From NCBI RefSeq assembly GCF_040712315.1, contig NC_134023.1:12285442-12349441 (forward strand): a stretch of DNA of 64,000 nt, written 5' to 3'. The position numbers and the translations under genes were made by a program. A model generated the notes under the pieces. That model worked only from the letters and a program-made list of their open reading frames with translations. It did no database searches and was not told the DNA's origin. Below, piece after piece: positions 36,143 through 49,230 of this stretch (position 1 is its first letter; each line of letters opens with the position of its first letter). The stretch comes from Castanea sativa. Its lineage: Eukaryota > Streptophyta > Magnoliopsida > Fagales > Fagaceae.

Positions 36143-38828
36143 AAGTCCGTCAAAAAAAAAAAGTGCAAAACAAATTAAGTTTTAAAAAATAAGGCCTTTA
36201 ATTCTCAACATAATTGCAAACTGCAAACTTGAAGGGGGAAAAGAATCCAAGACAAGAATTCCAAAAATAATTCTCAAAGAGGATAAACTTGAATCTAGAG
36301 TAGTGTGATTGCAAAATGGTTCTCCATTTGTTTCTCAACATAATTACAATACAAAACTTTCAAATGTTTGGTGTGACGTACAATTTTTCAAACATAAATC
36401 GCCAAAAGGAGCTCCGGCTCCCACAACCACAAACCACCAAAAGTTGTTCCAGCAACCCGGTCCACAAGACTGGTGGCTTATCCATCAAATGAGGGGAAAG
36501 CAACATGTTTTTGTAAAATGCTCTACCAAGTTTTTTGCTGGTAAAACGTTTTACAAAATTTTAAAAGAATTTTTTGCTCAACAAAAAACATTTTAAGGTT
36601 TAACAAAATTTTACAATGATGAAACAAACATGAGAAAATACATAAAATATTTTTCTAAGAAAATTTTAGAAGATACAAATAAAGCATTATTCTCAACATA
36701 ATTGCAAATTTGGGGGTAGAATCCAAGACAAGGATAAGGAGACAATTGATAAGTACATTATTTTCATTCAAGATCTAAATCTTCTAAGGACATGTAACCT
36801 ACAAATTGCACTCCTAACAGTGGTGATTGAAATGGATTTCATTGCAACCATCAACCATAGATATGAATTTCCTTCCATTTCACCCCAAACAGCTGAAATT
36901 TTCTATCATAATACGTTCACCAATATGAAACACCATTTTATTCCAAATTCTAGCTCATTCCACTAAATTCCACCCGGTATGGTGATCTCGGCCAGTATGT
37001 AAATGAATCATATTTTTTTCTAAATTTTTTTTTATTTTTTTATTATTGCTTCACTCACTTATGAATTTTTTTTTTCTTTAATAATGTTTTTTCTTGTTTA
37101 CTTTAATCACATGACTTGATTTTTTTCTTCATTAATATATATTTTTTATTTTTCTTATATATGTCCTGTTATATATTTATATTATGTAATAATTTTGAAT
37201 TAATAATTTGACATGTATAATATGTGATGCAGGCTTCAGGTATACAACTTTTGTAATATATATAGACACACGCACACAAACAAAAAGTATTAGTGTATGT
37301 TTGGATTGCACCGAAAAAGAAAGCAGATGCGTGTCTGCGTTTTTTGTGTGGGCTCTGTGCATTGTTCACGGGACCCGCAAGTACTTTTTTCAGCAAAAAC
37401 AACTTTAAAACTCGGTACTACGACACTATTCACATATTTAAAAATTATTTTGTTACAGTGTTTTCAGTTTTTAGCAATAAGTAGTATCCAAAGAAACCCT
37501 TAGTAGTATCCCAAGACGGTATGCATATGCATAAACTGGTACCAATATGTTCCGTTCTAATAGACAAACCAAAACGGTATTCAGAGAACATTGTCATTAA
37601 CTAAGAAGAAAAAGGATTAGCTTCAAACAGAAGAATTCTAATACAACTAAAGCTCAAGTTTTTCTGCAAACAAGGGAGAAGGGTGGACGGCATGAGGCTC
37701 AAGAAAATGCAAGCCTAGCGGCCAAAGAGATATTGAAATTAAAAGTTTAGTTCTGAGGTGAGGGCTAAATAATACAAGACCTCCATAGGCTGAGTTTTGC
37801 AATTACCATATTAAGGGTTGAGATTCCACTAGGATTGGAATAATGGAATTCTATATGTATTGATTTAACTGTAACAAATGGGAGAACCACGATTAATAGA
37901 ATTCGGCACATTATGTCTTCTTTTAATGGTGAGACTCCATTTCTATTCTTTTACATGAAACTCCCAAAACATCTTAGTGATACTCAAAGACCTCCTAGTC
38001 TTCTCCTATTTTTCTTTAACTTTTCAGCCCATGCAAGACAGCTACTATTTGCTTTATTCCTCAATAAATCCTGAAATTGAAAATCCACCACTCACAAGTA
38101 ATTTTTAGGTATTCTCAAAGCACAAAAAATACTGTTCTCTCCTCTAGCATTCATAATGGGATCTGCTCATTAAATTCATGTTGGAATCCATTATGAATGT
38201 GAAGGAGAGAGCACCATTTTTCTGTACTTGAGAGGTATATAAGGATTTCCACCATTCACAACCCTTGAAGAGCACATTTTAACTCAGTTTTTTTTTCTTT
38301 TTTTTTCTCTCTCTCTCTCTCTCTCTCTCTGTCTATTATTTGAGAGGAGCTCATTGGCTTCACAATTATTTCGCTATTATTGCATTAACACGTTTCTAAG
38401 TAATGATAAATTGATAATAACATCAACCTAGGAGGTATAGAGCTGACATATATCAAAGAACATGTGAACCAAAATCCTTGATCGCTTACCTTCACCCTGA
38501 GTAACAAGCAATGATATAGAGAACACATTTCATAGGAACAAGAGCAGTTGTAAATATTAGAACTTGAACAAAACAAATAGAGAAAAATGGTTTCAATTGC
38601 ATATGAACACATTCATAATCCAAAATTCAGAACTACTAAATGCTTATGATAAAAGAGAAGGGGAAAAGGGCATCATCCTACTCATCTGTTATAAAAGATC
38701 ACAGATACAAACAACACAAAATTGTTCAAGTAAAATAACATAAAATACATCATAATCTGTGATTCAGTCAATTTACAAATTAATAAATAACCTACCAAAT
38801 GATTAGTCAAAAGAAAAATACATTCTAA
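36143..38828. other. Intergenic stretch, no gene recognised
   Basis: It contains a locally inverted, low-complexity stretch at about 36500-36660 (gtaaaacgttttac and related), a second Tourist-like MITE (37293-37499) and a (CT)n tract at about 38306-38330. Short open frames lack domains. Confidence 0.55.
37293..37499. mobile_element. Tourist-like MITE, copy 2
   Basis: A 207-bp element flanked by TTA (37290-37292 and 37500-37502). The ends gtgtatgtttggat and atccaaagaaaccc are imperfect inverted repeats. The interior matches copy 1 (16533-16782) in the opposite orientation, for example aaaattattttgttacagtg and cttattgct/agcaataag. Confidence 0.75.
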
Positions 38829-39155
38829 CGCTCTGTTTGTTTCAACAATGACGTTTTCTAAAAAATGAGACATTTTCTAAGAAGCATTTTCTATAAAACT
38901 ATCTCATTTTCTAATGTTTGGTAGCAACTTTAATTGAGTTGAAAAACAAACTCCTAACTTCTCATATTTAGTTTGTAGTGAGATAGAGTTGTTTTCCAAA
39001 AAAATTTATTGGAAAACAATCTCTAAAAATAAGCCATACTTTTTATATTGACAAAAAATAGTTTTCCTTTGACTCATCTTTTTTTATGCTACCAAATATT
39101 GGAAAACAAGGAAAACTATCTTTACACAAGATTTTCCATTGAAACAAACAGAGCG
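38829..39155. mobile_element. MITE with TAA target duplication, short copy (327 bp)
   Basis: The ends cgctctgtttgtttca and tgaaacaaacagagcg are perfect 16-bp inverted repeats. TAA is present on both sides (38826-38828 and 39156-39158). A longer relative with the same ends lies at 47188-48518. A 3-bp TAA duplication fits PIF/Harbinger derivatives. Confidence 0.88.
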
Positions 39156-39158
39156 TAA

Positions 39159-41989
39159 ATAATTATGTTCAGTGTCTAGTAGTATTGGACCCATTGAGAT
39201 GATGACATATATCCACTTCTGGACACGTGTCACCATTTGACAAGGTCCAGTGCACTAAATGCAGTGAACCTTAACCAAGTCCAATAATTATATTTCTCTC
39301 TCTAGTAAAAAATTTCATTTCATTTTATTGGGAAGAGAATCAAACAGTCATTAAAATATCCACCCAACCATAAGAACATAGAGCAGCAGTTTTAACAAGA
39401 AACACGCAAACTAATGAAATCAACATCCAATGAACCAGAAATTTAAAAATATTCATATATTATTCAGTCAACTTACTGACCAATTATTCATCCAATGACC
39501 ATTACTTGTACCTTGTCTCTGACCTTGATATCAGCAAGACCAGTAATCAGAAAGCAATTAAATAACAAAATGAAATGAACACCCAAGCTATATGTTTAAG
39601 AACACAAAATTAGATCATAAAATTTGACATTATTACAATGGACCGAACATTAACATATTCTTTACATTCAATAGAAATGAGAACTGCATCAATGACAAAC
39701 AATCACAATTCATAAGGTTGCATTTGCATTATCCAATTCTTGATATCACTTACAATCTAGCCTTACCAATAAAAAATATATGTATCTCTTTTACAGCTTG
39801 TCAGGGGATATATATATATTCTCTTTCCATTCTTTTATAAACTCCCAAACACACTAAAGAAAATGAAACATAGTACATTCAATTCTTTTAAGATCTATCC
39901 ATTCTGTTTCATTCCCTTTTTATTTTATTGGAACACCAAAATTTTATTGCATACTTCCCAAGGAAATTACATCATGGAGAAGAGTTTGTCCTAAGAAACA
40001 AGGGTTCTCTTCCATCCAAGTAGAAAAATCAACAATGCCCTTGGCATGTTTAGCTAAAAGGTGCACTGGCCAATCTAGCCTAAAGACCCTAAACAGAGCA
40101 ATTGTAATCTGCATTAATTTTTCTTTGATGTGTAAATATACCCTGCATCAATATTGATATCCAACAAACATCATGCACCCTATGTACACAAATACTAATT
40201 TCACATAACTGTATATGATAGAGAAGTGCTACGTCCACAACATTTTCACAACAAATCATAGGCGGTTAGTTAATATTGGTTATAATTTGAATATATCATT
40301 AAAATTACATTTTTGCCCCCACCAATAACAACCTGTAATAACCTGCCAATTAAAATTTGTTGTGAAAATGTTGTGGACTCAAAACAAGGAGTAAAGAGCA
40401 ACAATTTCCCTATTATTAAACTTAAATTCCTTCAAAAATGATTAAAAAAAACAGCCCCCATCCATAACCCAGTCAAAAAAGGTAGAACCTCATAAGCCAT
40501 TACCAATTCCTGCTTGATGGTACCAGAAATAACATCCAAGTTCCTAATGGAACTCATGTTGTTCCCACCTGAATCTTTACATGCAAGTTGTTTTCCTTGG
40601 AAGTTCTAACTCCACCAGATTTGACTTATTTTAACCCAATAAATCCCGCAAAGCAACCCAAAATAAAATCCTCACACTATCCATATTATCTGAACTGTCA
40701 AATTCTATGCACAACTGCATAGCCTGATGTGAACAGCTATATTCAAAGTAGAACGCAACCCAAGTTAAAATAATTCTTCACTTCAACAATTAAGCATAAC
40801 ACAAATATTTCATTTCACCTCCATCTCCAAACTTCTCCCACTTCAACTACATTAGACTCTTCATATTAAATAAATCATTCAGTACTTCTTTGAAACTCAC
40901 TACTACACCTTTATTACCTCCAGAAAAACTGAAGTTATTATCCTCTCTTCAGTCATGCAATTTCATCTTTGAACTCCATCCATATAACAATGTAATGTAT
41001 CACTCACCACATGCCTGGCATTCTTAGCATCAAGAACTGCCTTCAAAACTTTAGCTCAACCATTAGTTACATAAAAACTTAAAATATTCCTATCATATCT
41101 CTCAGATTCCCTTTCTCCAATAGCCAGCTTTTCAACCCCCATGAAAATCCATCTTCTAATCCCACAGTTGGCACTAAAACATAACTAGTACAAAAACAAC
41201 ATACAAAACTGACTAAAAAGAAACAAAGATGTCCCAAGATTTTTGACAGATACTCTTAACTGAAAGGCAAGCATTTACATCTTCTTGGTCATCATAAGTA
41301 TAAATCAGAGTAATCATAAAATATAGCTGCACTTAAGCACACCAGACAAAAAACACCATTGCCGACCTACCATACCAACCCATAATTCAGAAACTACATA
41401 CAGTTTTTCATAGCATCAGTGTAAAAAAAATCAAACATAAACATCAGTACTCAAGTACTCAACCATAACAAAAAGCCTAGATCCCTCTTCAATCAAATCT
41501 AGACATACCAACTTTCTCCCACACCAAATTTCCTGCACACATAAAAAACCCAGACACCCAATTCACTCAATCTACAAAAGTAACACATTCTTTCACCACA
41601 ATAAGCAAACTCAAATACCATTTTTAAGGCAACAACAATAGCCAGAATCCCAATTCAGCTAAATTTACAGTATAAACAAGATTCGCCAACCATAATTGAC
41701 AATCCTCAGAAACTGATTATACACACATCACAGTCTCACATAACAACCAGTCAGTCATCAACAACACCCATATCATCAATTTTCATCAAATGCAAATTTC
41801 ATCACAAACACACACACATAACCACGATAACTGGAATCCAAATTGAGTAAAATTTACAGAATATAAAAATTAACATTCAACATATTTAACATTCCTCAGT
41901 AACTAATCATACACATATCACATTCTCACATAATAATAGTAATAATAATAAGTCTCACCAAATTCTCATCAAAACCCAACAAGCCATGA
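39159..41989. other. Intergenic stretch upstream of the CHMP1 3' end
   Basis: Mostly AT-rich unique-looking DNA. About 39175-39290 resembles 60085-60210 (gtgacacgtgtccactttt...gtccagtgc...aaccaagtcc), a dispersed repeat pair. A MITE lies at 40233-40378. No coding sequence recognised; the part nearest 41989 is presumably 3'UTR of the CHMP1 gene. Confidence 0.5.
40233..40378. mobile_element. Small MITE with ~24-bp terminal inverted repeats
   Basis: It begins gtccacaacattttcacaac and ends with the inverted form gttgtgaaaatgttgtggac. A degenerate relative is at 52955-53084. No clear target duplication was identified. Confidence 0.75.
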
Positions 41990-42607
41990 TTACCCTCTGG
42001 CCTTAAGCTCGGCGAGCCGCCTCGACAGGTCATCCTCATCGACCTTCTCCGAGGTGGACTCCTTCGTCGGCACGGCATGCGCCGCCGGCTGCGGCAGGCC
42101 GACGGAGACCTCAAGGCCGTAATCATCCGCAACCTGTTGCATCAAGCTATTCACCTCCCCTTCGGGCGTGGACAGCGAGGTGGAACCGGCCATCGCGCTC
42201 TCCATGAACTCGGCCTGGACCTCCATGTTGACAAACTGCTTCTCGAACGAGTCCATGGTCTCAGACATCTTCTGGAGATTCCCGGTGGCGAGCGAGGACT
42301 CGAGGGACTTCACGATGTTCCCCATGGACTTGTTGATCGTGGACATCTTCGCCTGCGTGTCGAGACGAGCCACGACGGCGTCGAGGCGAGAGGCGAGGCG
42401 GAGATAGTTCATCTGCTCGGTGCGTTTCCGGATTGCGTTCTCGGCGTAGATTCGAGCTCCGTCGATGTTGCCTTTCTCCATGGCTTTCTTGATCTTCAGC
42501 TTCTCGGATTTCTCCTCCTTCTCGCATTTCTTGGATTGGCGTTGGAGCGACTTCGACGTGAATTTCAGCTCCATGATCTGGTTCAAAAGCTTCTCTGTGT
42601 TTCCCAT
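41990..42607 (-). CDS. CHMP1: CHMP1-type ESCRT-III subunit (charged multivesicular body protein 1)
   Basis: ESCRT-III component that acts on endosome membranes in multivesicular-body sorting and binds Vps4/LIP5-type partners. It is a 205-residue, single-exon protein starting [20 protein letters not shown]. The length matches plant CHMP1A/B (about 203 residues). A basic, coiled N-terminal Snf7 core (residues ~1-150; [20 protein letters not shown]) is followed by an acidic region. The C-terminal MIT-interacting motif [13 protein letters not shown] closes the protein. The ATG at 42605-42607 is chosen because family homology begins exactly there; the open frame upstream (to 42967) is 5'UTR-like. 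Coding GC is clearly higher than the surroundings. The 5' flank has a CT/GA-rich tract at about 42655-42685 that probably lies in the 5'UTR. Intact, no oddities. Confidence 0.97.
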   Translation of the reverse strand: MGNTEKLLNQIMELKFTSKSLQRQSKKCEKEEKSEKLKIKKAMEKGNIDGARIYAENAIRKRTEQMNYLRLASRLDAVVARLDTQAKMSTINKSMGNIVKSLESSLATGNLQKMSETMDSFEKQFVNMEVQAEFMESAMAGSTSLSTPEGEVNSLMQQVADDYGLEVSVGLPQPAAHAVPTKESTSEKVDEDDLSRRLAELKARG

Positions 42608-43250
42608 GGCTGAGGAATTCGGAATCGGATTTCGAATTCTAGGGTTTTGCTTTTTCAGAGAGAGACAGAGAGAGAGAGAGGGATTTGTTGAATTCTGGAT
42701 TTGGGTTTGATTAAGGGGGTAATATATACGGAGGAATGAATGGACGGTGTTGATCTTTTGGACTGAAGCGAGTAAGGGTTTAATCACCGTTGATTTATGT
42801 GGGTTCCGTGTGAGCGTGTGTGGTGGGTCCAGACTTAAATATTCGGATTTCTTAGTTCTGAGTTCTTTCTGAATGAAAAGTAGAAGGCAATTTCTATGAA
42901 TGAAGAAATAAGGAAGCGTGTTTGAGTTAAAAGCAGGCCAAGGTAACCGTTGAGATTGGGATAGCACTTAGAAACGCGACTAACTTTTTCTTTCTTCTTT
43001 TTTTTTTTTCTTTTTTTTTTTTGGGTTAAGACTTAAGAGTCTTCTTCGCTAGGTGAATTTTAGGAAAGATGAAAAAAAAATGAAAGAAATTTGGTGAAAA
43101 AACTAATTTTGTGGATATTTGGTTGGAGGAAGGAGAGGAAAAAAAAGGATAGGCCTAGGTATTTTCTCTTCGTTGAGAGTTATGACAAAATTTCAACTCT
43201 ATTTTTTTTTATGTAGGTAGAATTTCATCTTTTATAGAACCCTAATATAT
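42608..43250 (-). promoter_or_regulatory. 5'UTR and presumed promoter region of CHMP1
   Basis: It includes a CT-rich (on the - strand) tract just upstream of the ATG, typical of plant 5'UTRs, and a long poly-T tract near 43003-43020. No TATA box was confidently assigned. Confidence 0.4.
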
Positions 43251-43254
43251 TTTA

Positions 43255-43691
43255 CTAAGAGTAAAGTTTAGCTATAAAATTAGTTGTAGTCTTAAACTAT
43301 AACTTTATTTAATATTTTTTTATTGGAGGTGAATTTGTCAAAATTCACCATTGGATTACATCTTCTTCTTATATCTTCCATACTTGCAAATTTCTAGAAA
43401 ATTAATGGTTAATAGCTAAATCATTAATAAATTGTTCAAATTATAAGTTTTTGTAGTTTAAAATTATGTATAAAATATAAGTTTATAGATCATATAGTAA
43501 ATAATATCCAATTGACATAAAATTTTACGTGTATACTAAGAGTGTAAAGAACATGTAATTCACTTTTCAAAAAAAAAAAAGAATATGTAATTCAACGGTT
43601 AGATTTTCAAAATATGTAGTAATATTTATTTTATTAAATAAGGTTATAACCTTAAGTTACAACTAATTTTATGACTAAATTTTGTCCTTTT
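43255..43691. mobile_element. Inverted-repeat element (MITE-like, ~0.44 kb)
   Basis: The left arm (aaagtttagctataaaatta, then gttgta...) is inverted at the right end (tacaac, then taattttatgac, taaatttt). Inner phrases such as ccattggattacat recur in a partial relative at about 63770-63960. Exact ends are uncertain because both outer flanks are variants of the palindromic ttactaa. Confidence 0.6.
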
Positions 43692-44139
43692 ACTAATTGA
43701 GCCAACTAGAATTCACATGTTATTAACCATTCTTAAGAATAGTTGAATTTTCAAGTTTGTATTGACTTATTAACAACTACTTGTTAGATTGGTAGTTGTG
43801 AAATATTTTGTATGATTAGACTTATTATATGCCATACTAGGTTTTTTTTTTTTTTTTTTTTTTTTACTAGATAGAAATTTTATTCTAACCTAATCTAAAT
43901 GTATATGTCTGCAAAACTCCAAGAGACTTGAACCTCGATCCTTACCCCCCATACTCATAGACACTTATACTTGTAGAGTGACTATCGCATCAAGGTGGGT
44001 GGTGGTCGTACTAGTTGAAGTCTCATGTTTTTCACAATTTTGCTTATATTATTTAATATATAATTTACTTGAAAAATAATAAATAAATGAATAGTTATTA
44101 ATGCATAATTTTACAATTCACACCTGACGTATCGAGTAG

Positions 44140-45340
44140 TTGCTTCTAACGAAATATTTTTAAATCTCTTTTACTTTCTCCCAATTTATATATCTTTATT
44201 TCTTTTACATTTTTCATCCTCTAAATCTCGTGTCTATTATTATATACCACGTACCACGACAGGTAGCATATCTTTTCTTACAAAGAAACAAGAGACTTCT
44301 ACGAATTCAAGCCATAAATAACATATGCACTAGATATTTAAGTTTTTCCAACATACTTGAATGGATAAAATAAAATGAATTTCTTTTTTTGAATGTTAAA
44401 ATATATAATCAAGATTGAATTTCTTTTTTTGAATGCAAAATATATAATTAAGATTGCTTTCATGTATAAGTGAATGTTTTATATATAAAAATTTTGATTC
44501 TATATATAGTTTTCTCCAATATTTCAATAGTTTTCAAATCCTACAAAACGGAGAAATCGTATGAAAGAGTCAAGTTTGAAAGTGGGCACTATAATAGTGA
44601 AACTAAATGCAATATATGTTACTTTGAAATTTAATTTAATTCATTTAATACCTAATTTCTTAGTATTTTCATTTTCATAAAAGTTTGAACTTGACTATAC
44701 TATATATGAAAGAAAATTATTAGGTAGTTCAGGTGTAACACCCTCAGAGTATGTAAGTATTATCCCACTTTAACTAAGTTGCTTACTTGTGAGACAAAAT
44801 GATTTTAGCAAATAAAAAGTTAAAAACTTATTTGTTTAAAATCACACTTATACAAAATAAGTTAAGCAGCAAACATGTACTACAATATTTTAACATATCA
44901 TGAACAAATTCCTTCATATCATAGTTACACAAGATTTCATAGGGCCTAATTGGCACCAAATTTATAATACATTAATACATCTTAATTTTAAAACCTTAAC
45001 CCTATGTTTGGATGGATTCTCCTCTCCCTCTGTTCCAACACATCCCAAATTGTTCCCCCTAAATATTATATACAGCCTTGGTAATCAGTACATATACAGC
45101 CTTGGTAATCAGTACAGGCAATACAATGTGACCCAACGAAGATTAGTGGTAGGTATTTGATACCTTCATGACTATTTATAATTCAAGTTAATTAAGTAGT
45201 TTACATAATTTTTATGTCATAAGTTTTTGTTTGGAAAATGAATTTACGACTTCCTAGCGAATAATTAATTTTAAAACCACTTTTGATAAGACCATGTTAC
45301 AATAATTAATTTTGTTTAAAGAGTTCAAAATTATGCAGAA
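44140..45340. repeat. 1.2-kb duplication, unit 1 (empty sites preserved)
   Basis: It aligns with 47090-50170 once two insertions are removed from the latter. Shared phrases include ctcttttactttct, gagactt(c/t)tacgaattcaag, attttgattc(t/c)atatatag and aaattgttccccctaaat. Unit 1 has local tandem duplications at about 44371-44455 (aatgaatttctttttttgaa twice) and at 45067-45116 (cagccttggtaatcagtac twice). Near 44732 tgtaacaccctcagag resembles an LTR start. No coding sequence. Confidence 0.8.
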
Positions 45341-46969
45341 TCTAGAACTTATGTGAATCCTATTAAGCAAAGGAGGAGTTCATGAGAAGAACACTCACCT
45401 TACTTAAGATTATGAGTTTGGAGTATATTTAACCGACCCCTTAGTGCCTACAACACAAAGATTAGATTGATAGAATAAAGGAATTAAAGAACACAATAGT
45501 TTTTGGGAATCACAACTCATGAACAAAGTTTAATTGAAAATGGTTTTGAGAAATTAAATTAGAACATTAGTTTCTGCCTTAGAACTAACTAAAGAGAGGT
45601 TTTGAATGTTTAAAAAATGTGCTGGGGTGCTATGTGAGAGTTTAGAGAAGATGAACTAGGGTTTTAGAGAAGATGGAGACAAAAAATAAACTCTTTTTAG
45701 CTAGACTTTCGATTGGAGACATGAGGTGAGTATTTATAAGTTAAAATTAGGGTTTTCAAGACTTTTTAGAGTTCTTTGAACGTTTCCAAGGGTCTAGGGG
45801 GGGCTAGCTCACATCAAAGAATGATGTTTTGAACCCTTAAAAATGAAGTTCCACTGCCCGTAAAATGAGTGTGTGTACGCTTTTTTTTTTGTGCGCACGC
45901 ACACTTGATTCATGTGTATGCATACCCTAATTCCTAACAACTCTAATAGCCTGACTTCAAACAGTTATAACTCACTCAATCTAAATCCAACTTTGAAAAA
46001 ATTTGTGTTCAAATTGAAGCCTAGGATGTCTACTTTCTAATGCAATAAACCAAACTCAAAAAAGTCTTTGTGGATCAAAGGTTATAGTCAAAACAATGAG
46101 CAAAGACCAATTTTCAGAATCGATCTCAAAAATGATTTGAGCACTTTTAAATTGTAATTACTTCAAAACTATTGTGAACTCTTTAATTACTATTAGTTAA
46201 CATATGTCAAGCTCATCAATGGGGCCGGAGATCAAAATTTATTAACGGTTAAAATGAGCTATCTACAATAACAGGGAATGTTTCCTCTCCTCTTGACCTT
46301 GCAGCTATGTGAACGAGACACACCTTTGGTGTTTCGCTAAAAATGTATTCTCTCAAGTTTAGCTATGTTGTCCCTTTAACATGATATTTACATGCCTGAG
46401 GTCGGGATGAATTACGTGGAAGGGCCTTGTTAAAAGACTTAAATGCCCTTGGCTCTGACTTTAGTGGTACCACATGATTTGTTTGGCTTTGCTGCACCAC
46501 CGCCACCATGAGAAAACCATAACACTCTCTCTCCTCCGTTCTACTCTCTCCAATTCAAGATCAAAGCTTATTATCATTTAATTTTGCTAGGTATTTGAAG
46601 AAGGTTTTGGATTTGCTCTGACTCACGACTTTTGGTGTCCTCTTTTCTTTTTAATTGTCTTTGGCATCCTAGTTAGTAATTGGGCCAAACTTATGCGTAC
46701 GTCCGTAGTTTGGAAAAAAACTAGTGTTTCCCGTCAAGCTTATCGTGTATTTGTTAAACTAAAAGTTTAATCTACATTAAATACGGCTAACGTTACATTC
46801 GAATATGAGATATGACTTCGCTACTAAATAGTCGTTTGATGGATAAAGCAATTGCCGTCAAAGACTTGAAATTTCAAACATAGCTAAAAGGGTAAAGCTA
46901 TATAATTCTAAATGATGACTTTAACTCACTTCAAAATAGACTCTCAAACAATATCTTCTCAAAAAAAAA

Positions 46970-47000
<31 letters not shown>

Positions 47001-47089
47001 AAAAACAACAGGTTCACTTTAAAATAGGATTAGGAGTCTAAACGTAATTAAAAGCTATCGTTTATTTGTTTTTAAAAATAAATACTCAA
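45341..47089. other. Intergenic stretch between the duplicated units
   Basis: AT-rich DNA. 45940-46035 shares phrases with 26119-26230 (decayed repeat family). A (caaaa)n tract lies at about 46970-47005. No gene recognised. Confidence 0.5.
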
Positions 47090-47187
47090 ATAAGTTGCCT
47101 TTATTAAAAAAAAAATATGTCAACCATTAATCTCTTTTACTTTCTCTCAATTTATACATTTTTTTTCCTACATTTTTCATTCTCTAA

Positions 47188-47556
47188 CGCTCTGTTTGTT
47201 TCAGCATTAACATTTTCTGAAAAATTGTTAATTTTCCAAAGAGCATTTTCTAGAAAACTATATCATTTCCATTGTTTGATAACGACCTTGAAAATAAGCT
47301 TGAGAATGTTTTCTGGTGTTTGGTATGCAAATTTTTATTTTTATTTTTTATATTTCTTGTGTAATTTAAAACATGCGTATTATGTAAACTAACTAATGTA
47401 ATCAATATTAAAAAAAAAAAAAAAAACCAAGGATGAATTTGGTTTTCATACTAAAATTTTGACAATATATACAATAAAAATTAGCTGTCAAATTTTCATG
47501 ATCTCTACTACTCATTTTACTTATATATATGGACAGGAACGTCCACACACACACAC

Positions 47557-47625
<69 letters not shown>

Positions 47626-48518
47626 CCATTTGTCTATATACGTAAAATTGACAAGAGAATACATCTTTAATAAGTACAAAATAACAATAACTTTTCATTG
47701 TCTACTCTTTTTGCTAGTATACTAATTGTCTACTATGGTCAACCAGAAGTCTTTAATATTACTCAAAATTATGTATTTATATAATGTATCTACATAATAT
47801 ATCATCACTACATAATATCTGCATAATGTATCTATCAACAAAAAAAATTGTGTTATGTAAAAGTAATTTAGAGCCATATAGGCACTATGTTTAAAATTTT
47901 CGTCTTTTACTTCATTAATTCATTCTTTCTTCTTATTTATTTTTTATATATATTTTTTAGCACTTTTATGTGCAAAAAAAAACTTATACATGGAATCCAT
48001 CAAACCAAAAGTTTCTTAGAGAAAAAAATAAAATCTAGTTTGAAATTCAAAGTAAATAATTAGGATTTTGGTAGAGAGGAATGAATAATTACTGCTGCAA
48101 ATATGTTCTCTTTTGCAAGTTGGTAGAGAGGAATGGAATAATTACTGAGTAATGAGAGAAAAAAAAGTTACTCAAAGAACTGTGTTATAAAGGGGAAGAG
48201 AAATATGGAGAGAGAGTGAGGGAGAGAGATCTATGGAAGAGGAGAGACCAGAGTGAGTGATAGTGAGGGTGTGAGGAAAGAAAAAGAAAAGGGAAAAGAG
48301 TGAGAGTGAGAGTGAGAGAGCGTATTGTGAGATAGAGATTGTTTTCCAAAAATTTTTTTTGGAAAACAAGCTATAAAAAACAAGCCTTATTTTTATTAGG
48401 ATTTTCTATTGACTAAAAATAGTTTTCTGTTGACTAGTTTTTTTTTTTGTGCTACCAAACACTGGAAAATGTGGAAAACTATCTTTACAGAAAGTTTTCC
48501 AGCAAAACAAACAGAGCG
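47188..48518. mobile_element. MITE-like element, long copy (1331 bp), same family as 38829-39155
   Basis: The ends cgctctgtttgtttca and acaaacagagcg match those of the 327-bp copy. TAA flanks both sides (47185-47187 and 48519-48521). Unit 1 of the duplication shows the empty site ctctaaatctc at about 44222-44232. The middle has a long (AT)n tract (47560-47621), a short (CA)n tract and a purine-rich gagagtgag stretch (48208-48325). No transposase was recognised. Confidence 0.85.
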
Positions 48519-48713
48519 TAAATCTCTTATGTACCAAGACAGGTATATCTTTTCTTACAAAGAAAACAAGAGACTTTTACGAATTCAAGCCATATAACAT
48601 ATACATTAGATATTTAAGTTTTTCCAACATACTTGGATAAAATAAAATGAATTTCTTTTTTTAATGTCAAAATATATAATCAAGATTATCTTTCATTCAT
48701 AAGTGCATGTTTA

Positions 48714-49230
48714 TCGAGAGGATTCAGAAAGTTAGTTATTACTTTTTTTTCTGTCAAAAATACCCTAAATTAGTTAACCAACAATTTAAAAATGGGGTTA
48801 AAATAGTAAATTGGCAAAAGAAAATTAGTTATTGCTTTTTTTATTGTAAAAATACCTCTACCTAAAACTTAAAAATATGATTAAAATAGTAAATTAACAA
48901 AAATAATAAATTCTTACATCTATGTTGAAATGCCTTCCTGCTTCTAATAAACTCTTACTTTTACGTTGATTTAAATTCTTACATCTACTCACTAACTCCC
49001 TACAAAATAGGATCACTCCTTTGTTAGTTTTAAAACTCCTCCAATCTACAAAACTTACCGCACTTATTCATCACACCCTTAGATTTTTTTTTTTTTTTAT
49101 TTTATTTTTTTTTTTTTGTGATTGGAAAAAGTAGAAATTCTAAATTATAATAAATACAAATTATTAATCTTTACCCAAAAAATAGAAAAGCCTCTCAGCA
49201 CGCAAGTGAATTCGCGTGTTTAGAGGCTAG
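48714..49230. mobile_element. Helitron-like non-autonomous element, 517 bp
   Basis: It starts TC (tcgagaggattc) after an A and ends CTAG before a T, the Helitron A|T insertion rule. Just before the end, agcctct...cacgc and gcgtg...agaggct can form a long stem. The paralogous empty site in unit 1 (about 44471-44482, tgttttatatataaaa) shows no target duplication, as expected for Helitrons. No Rep/helicase coding. The stem reaches almost to the terminus, which is not fully canonical. Confidence 0.7.

Noticed and set aside
42077..42613. 178-codon open frame on the + strand
   Set aside because: It is the antisense shadow of the CHMP1 gene; high GC keeps the opposite strand open.
42608..42967. N-terminal extension of CHMP1 to the upstream ATG at 42967
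   Set aside because: The extension is a translation of a CT-rich leader, and family homology and usual length fit the ATG at 42607.
47459..47725. Frames of alternating Ile-Tyr residues
   Set aside because: Pure translation of the (AT)n microsatellite.
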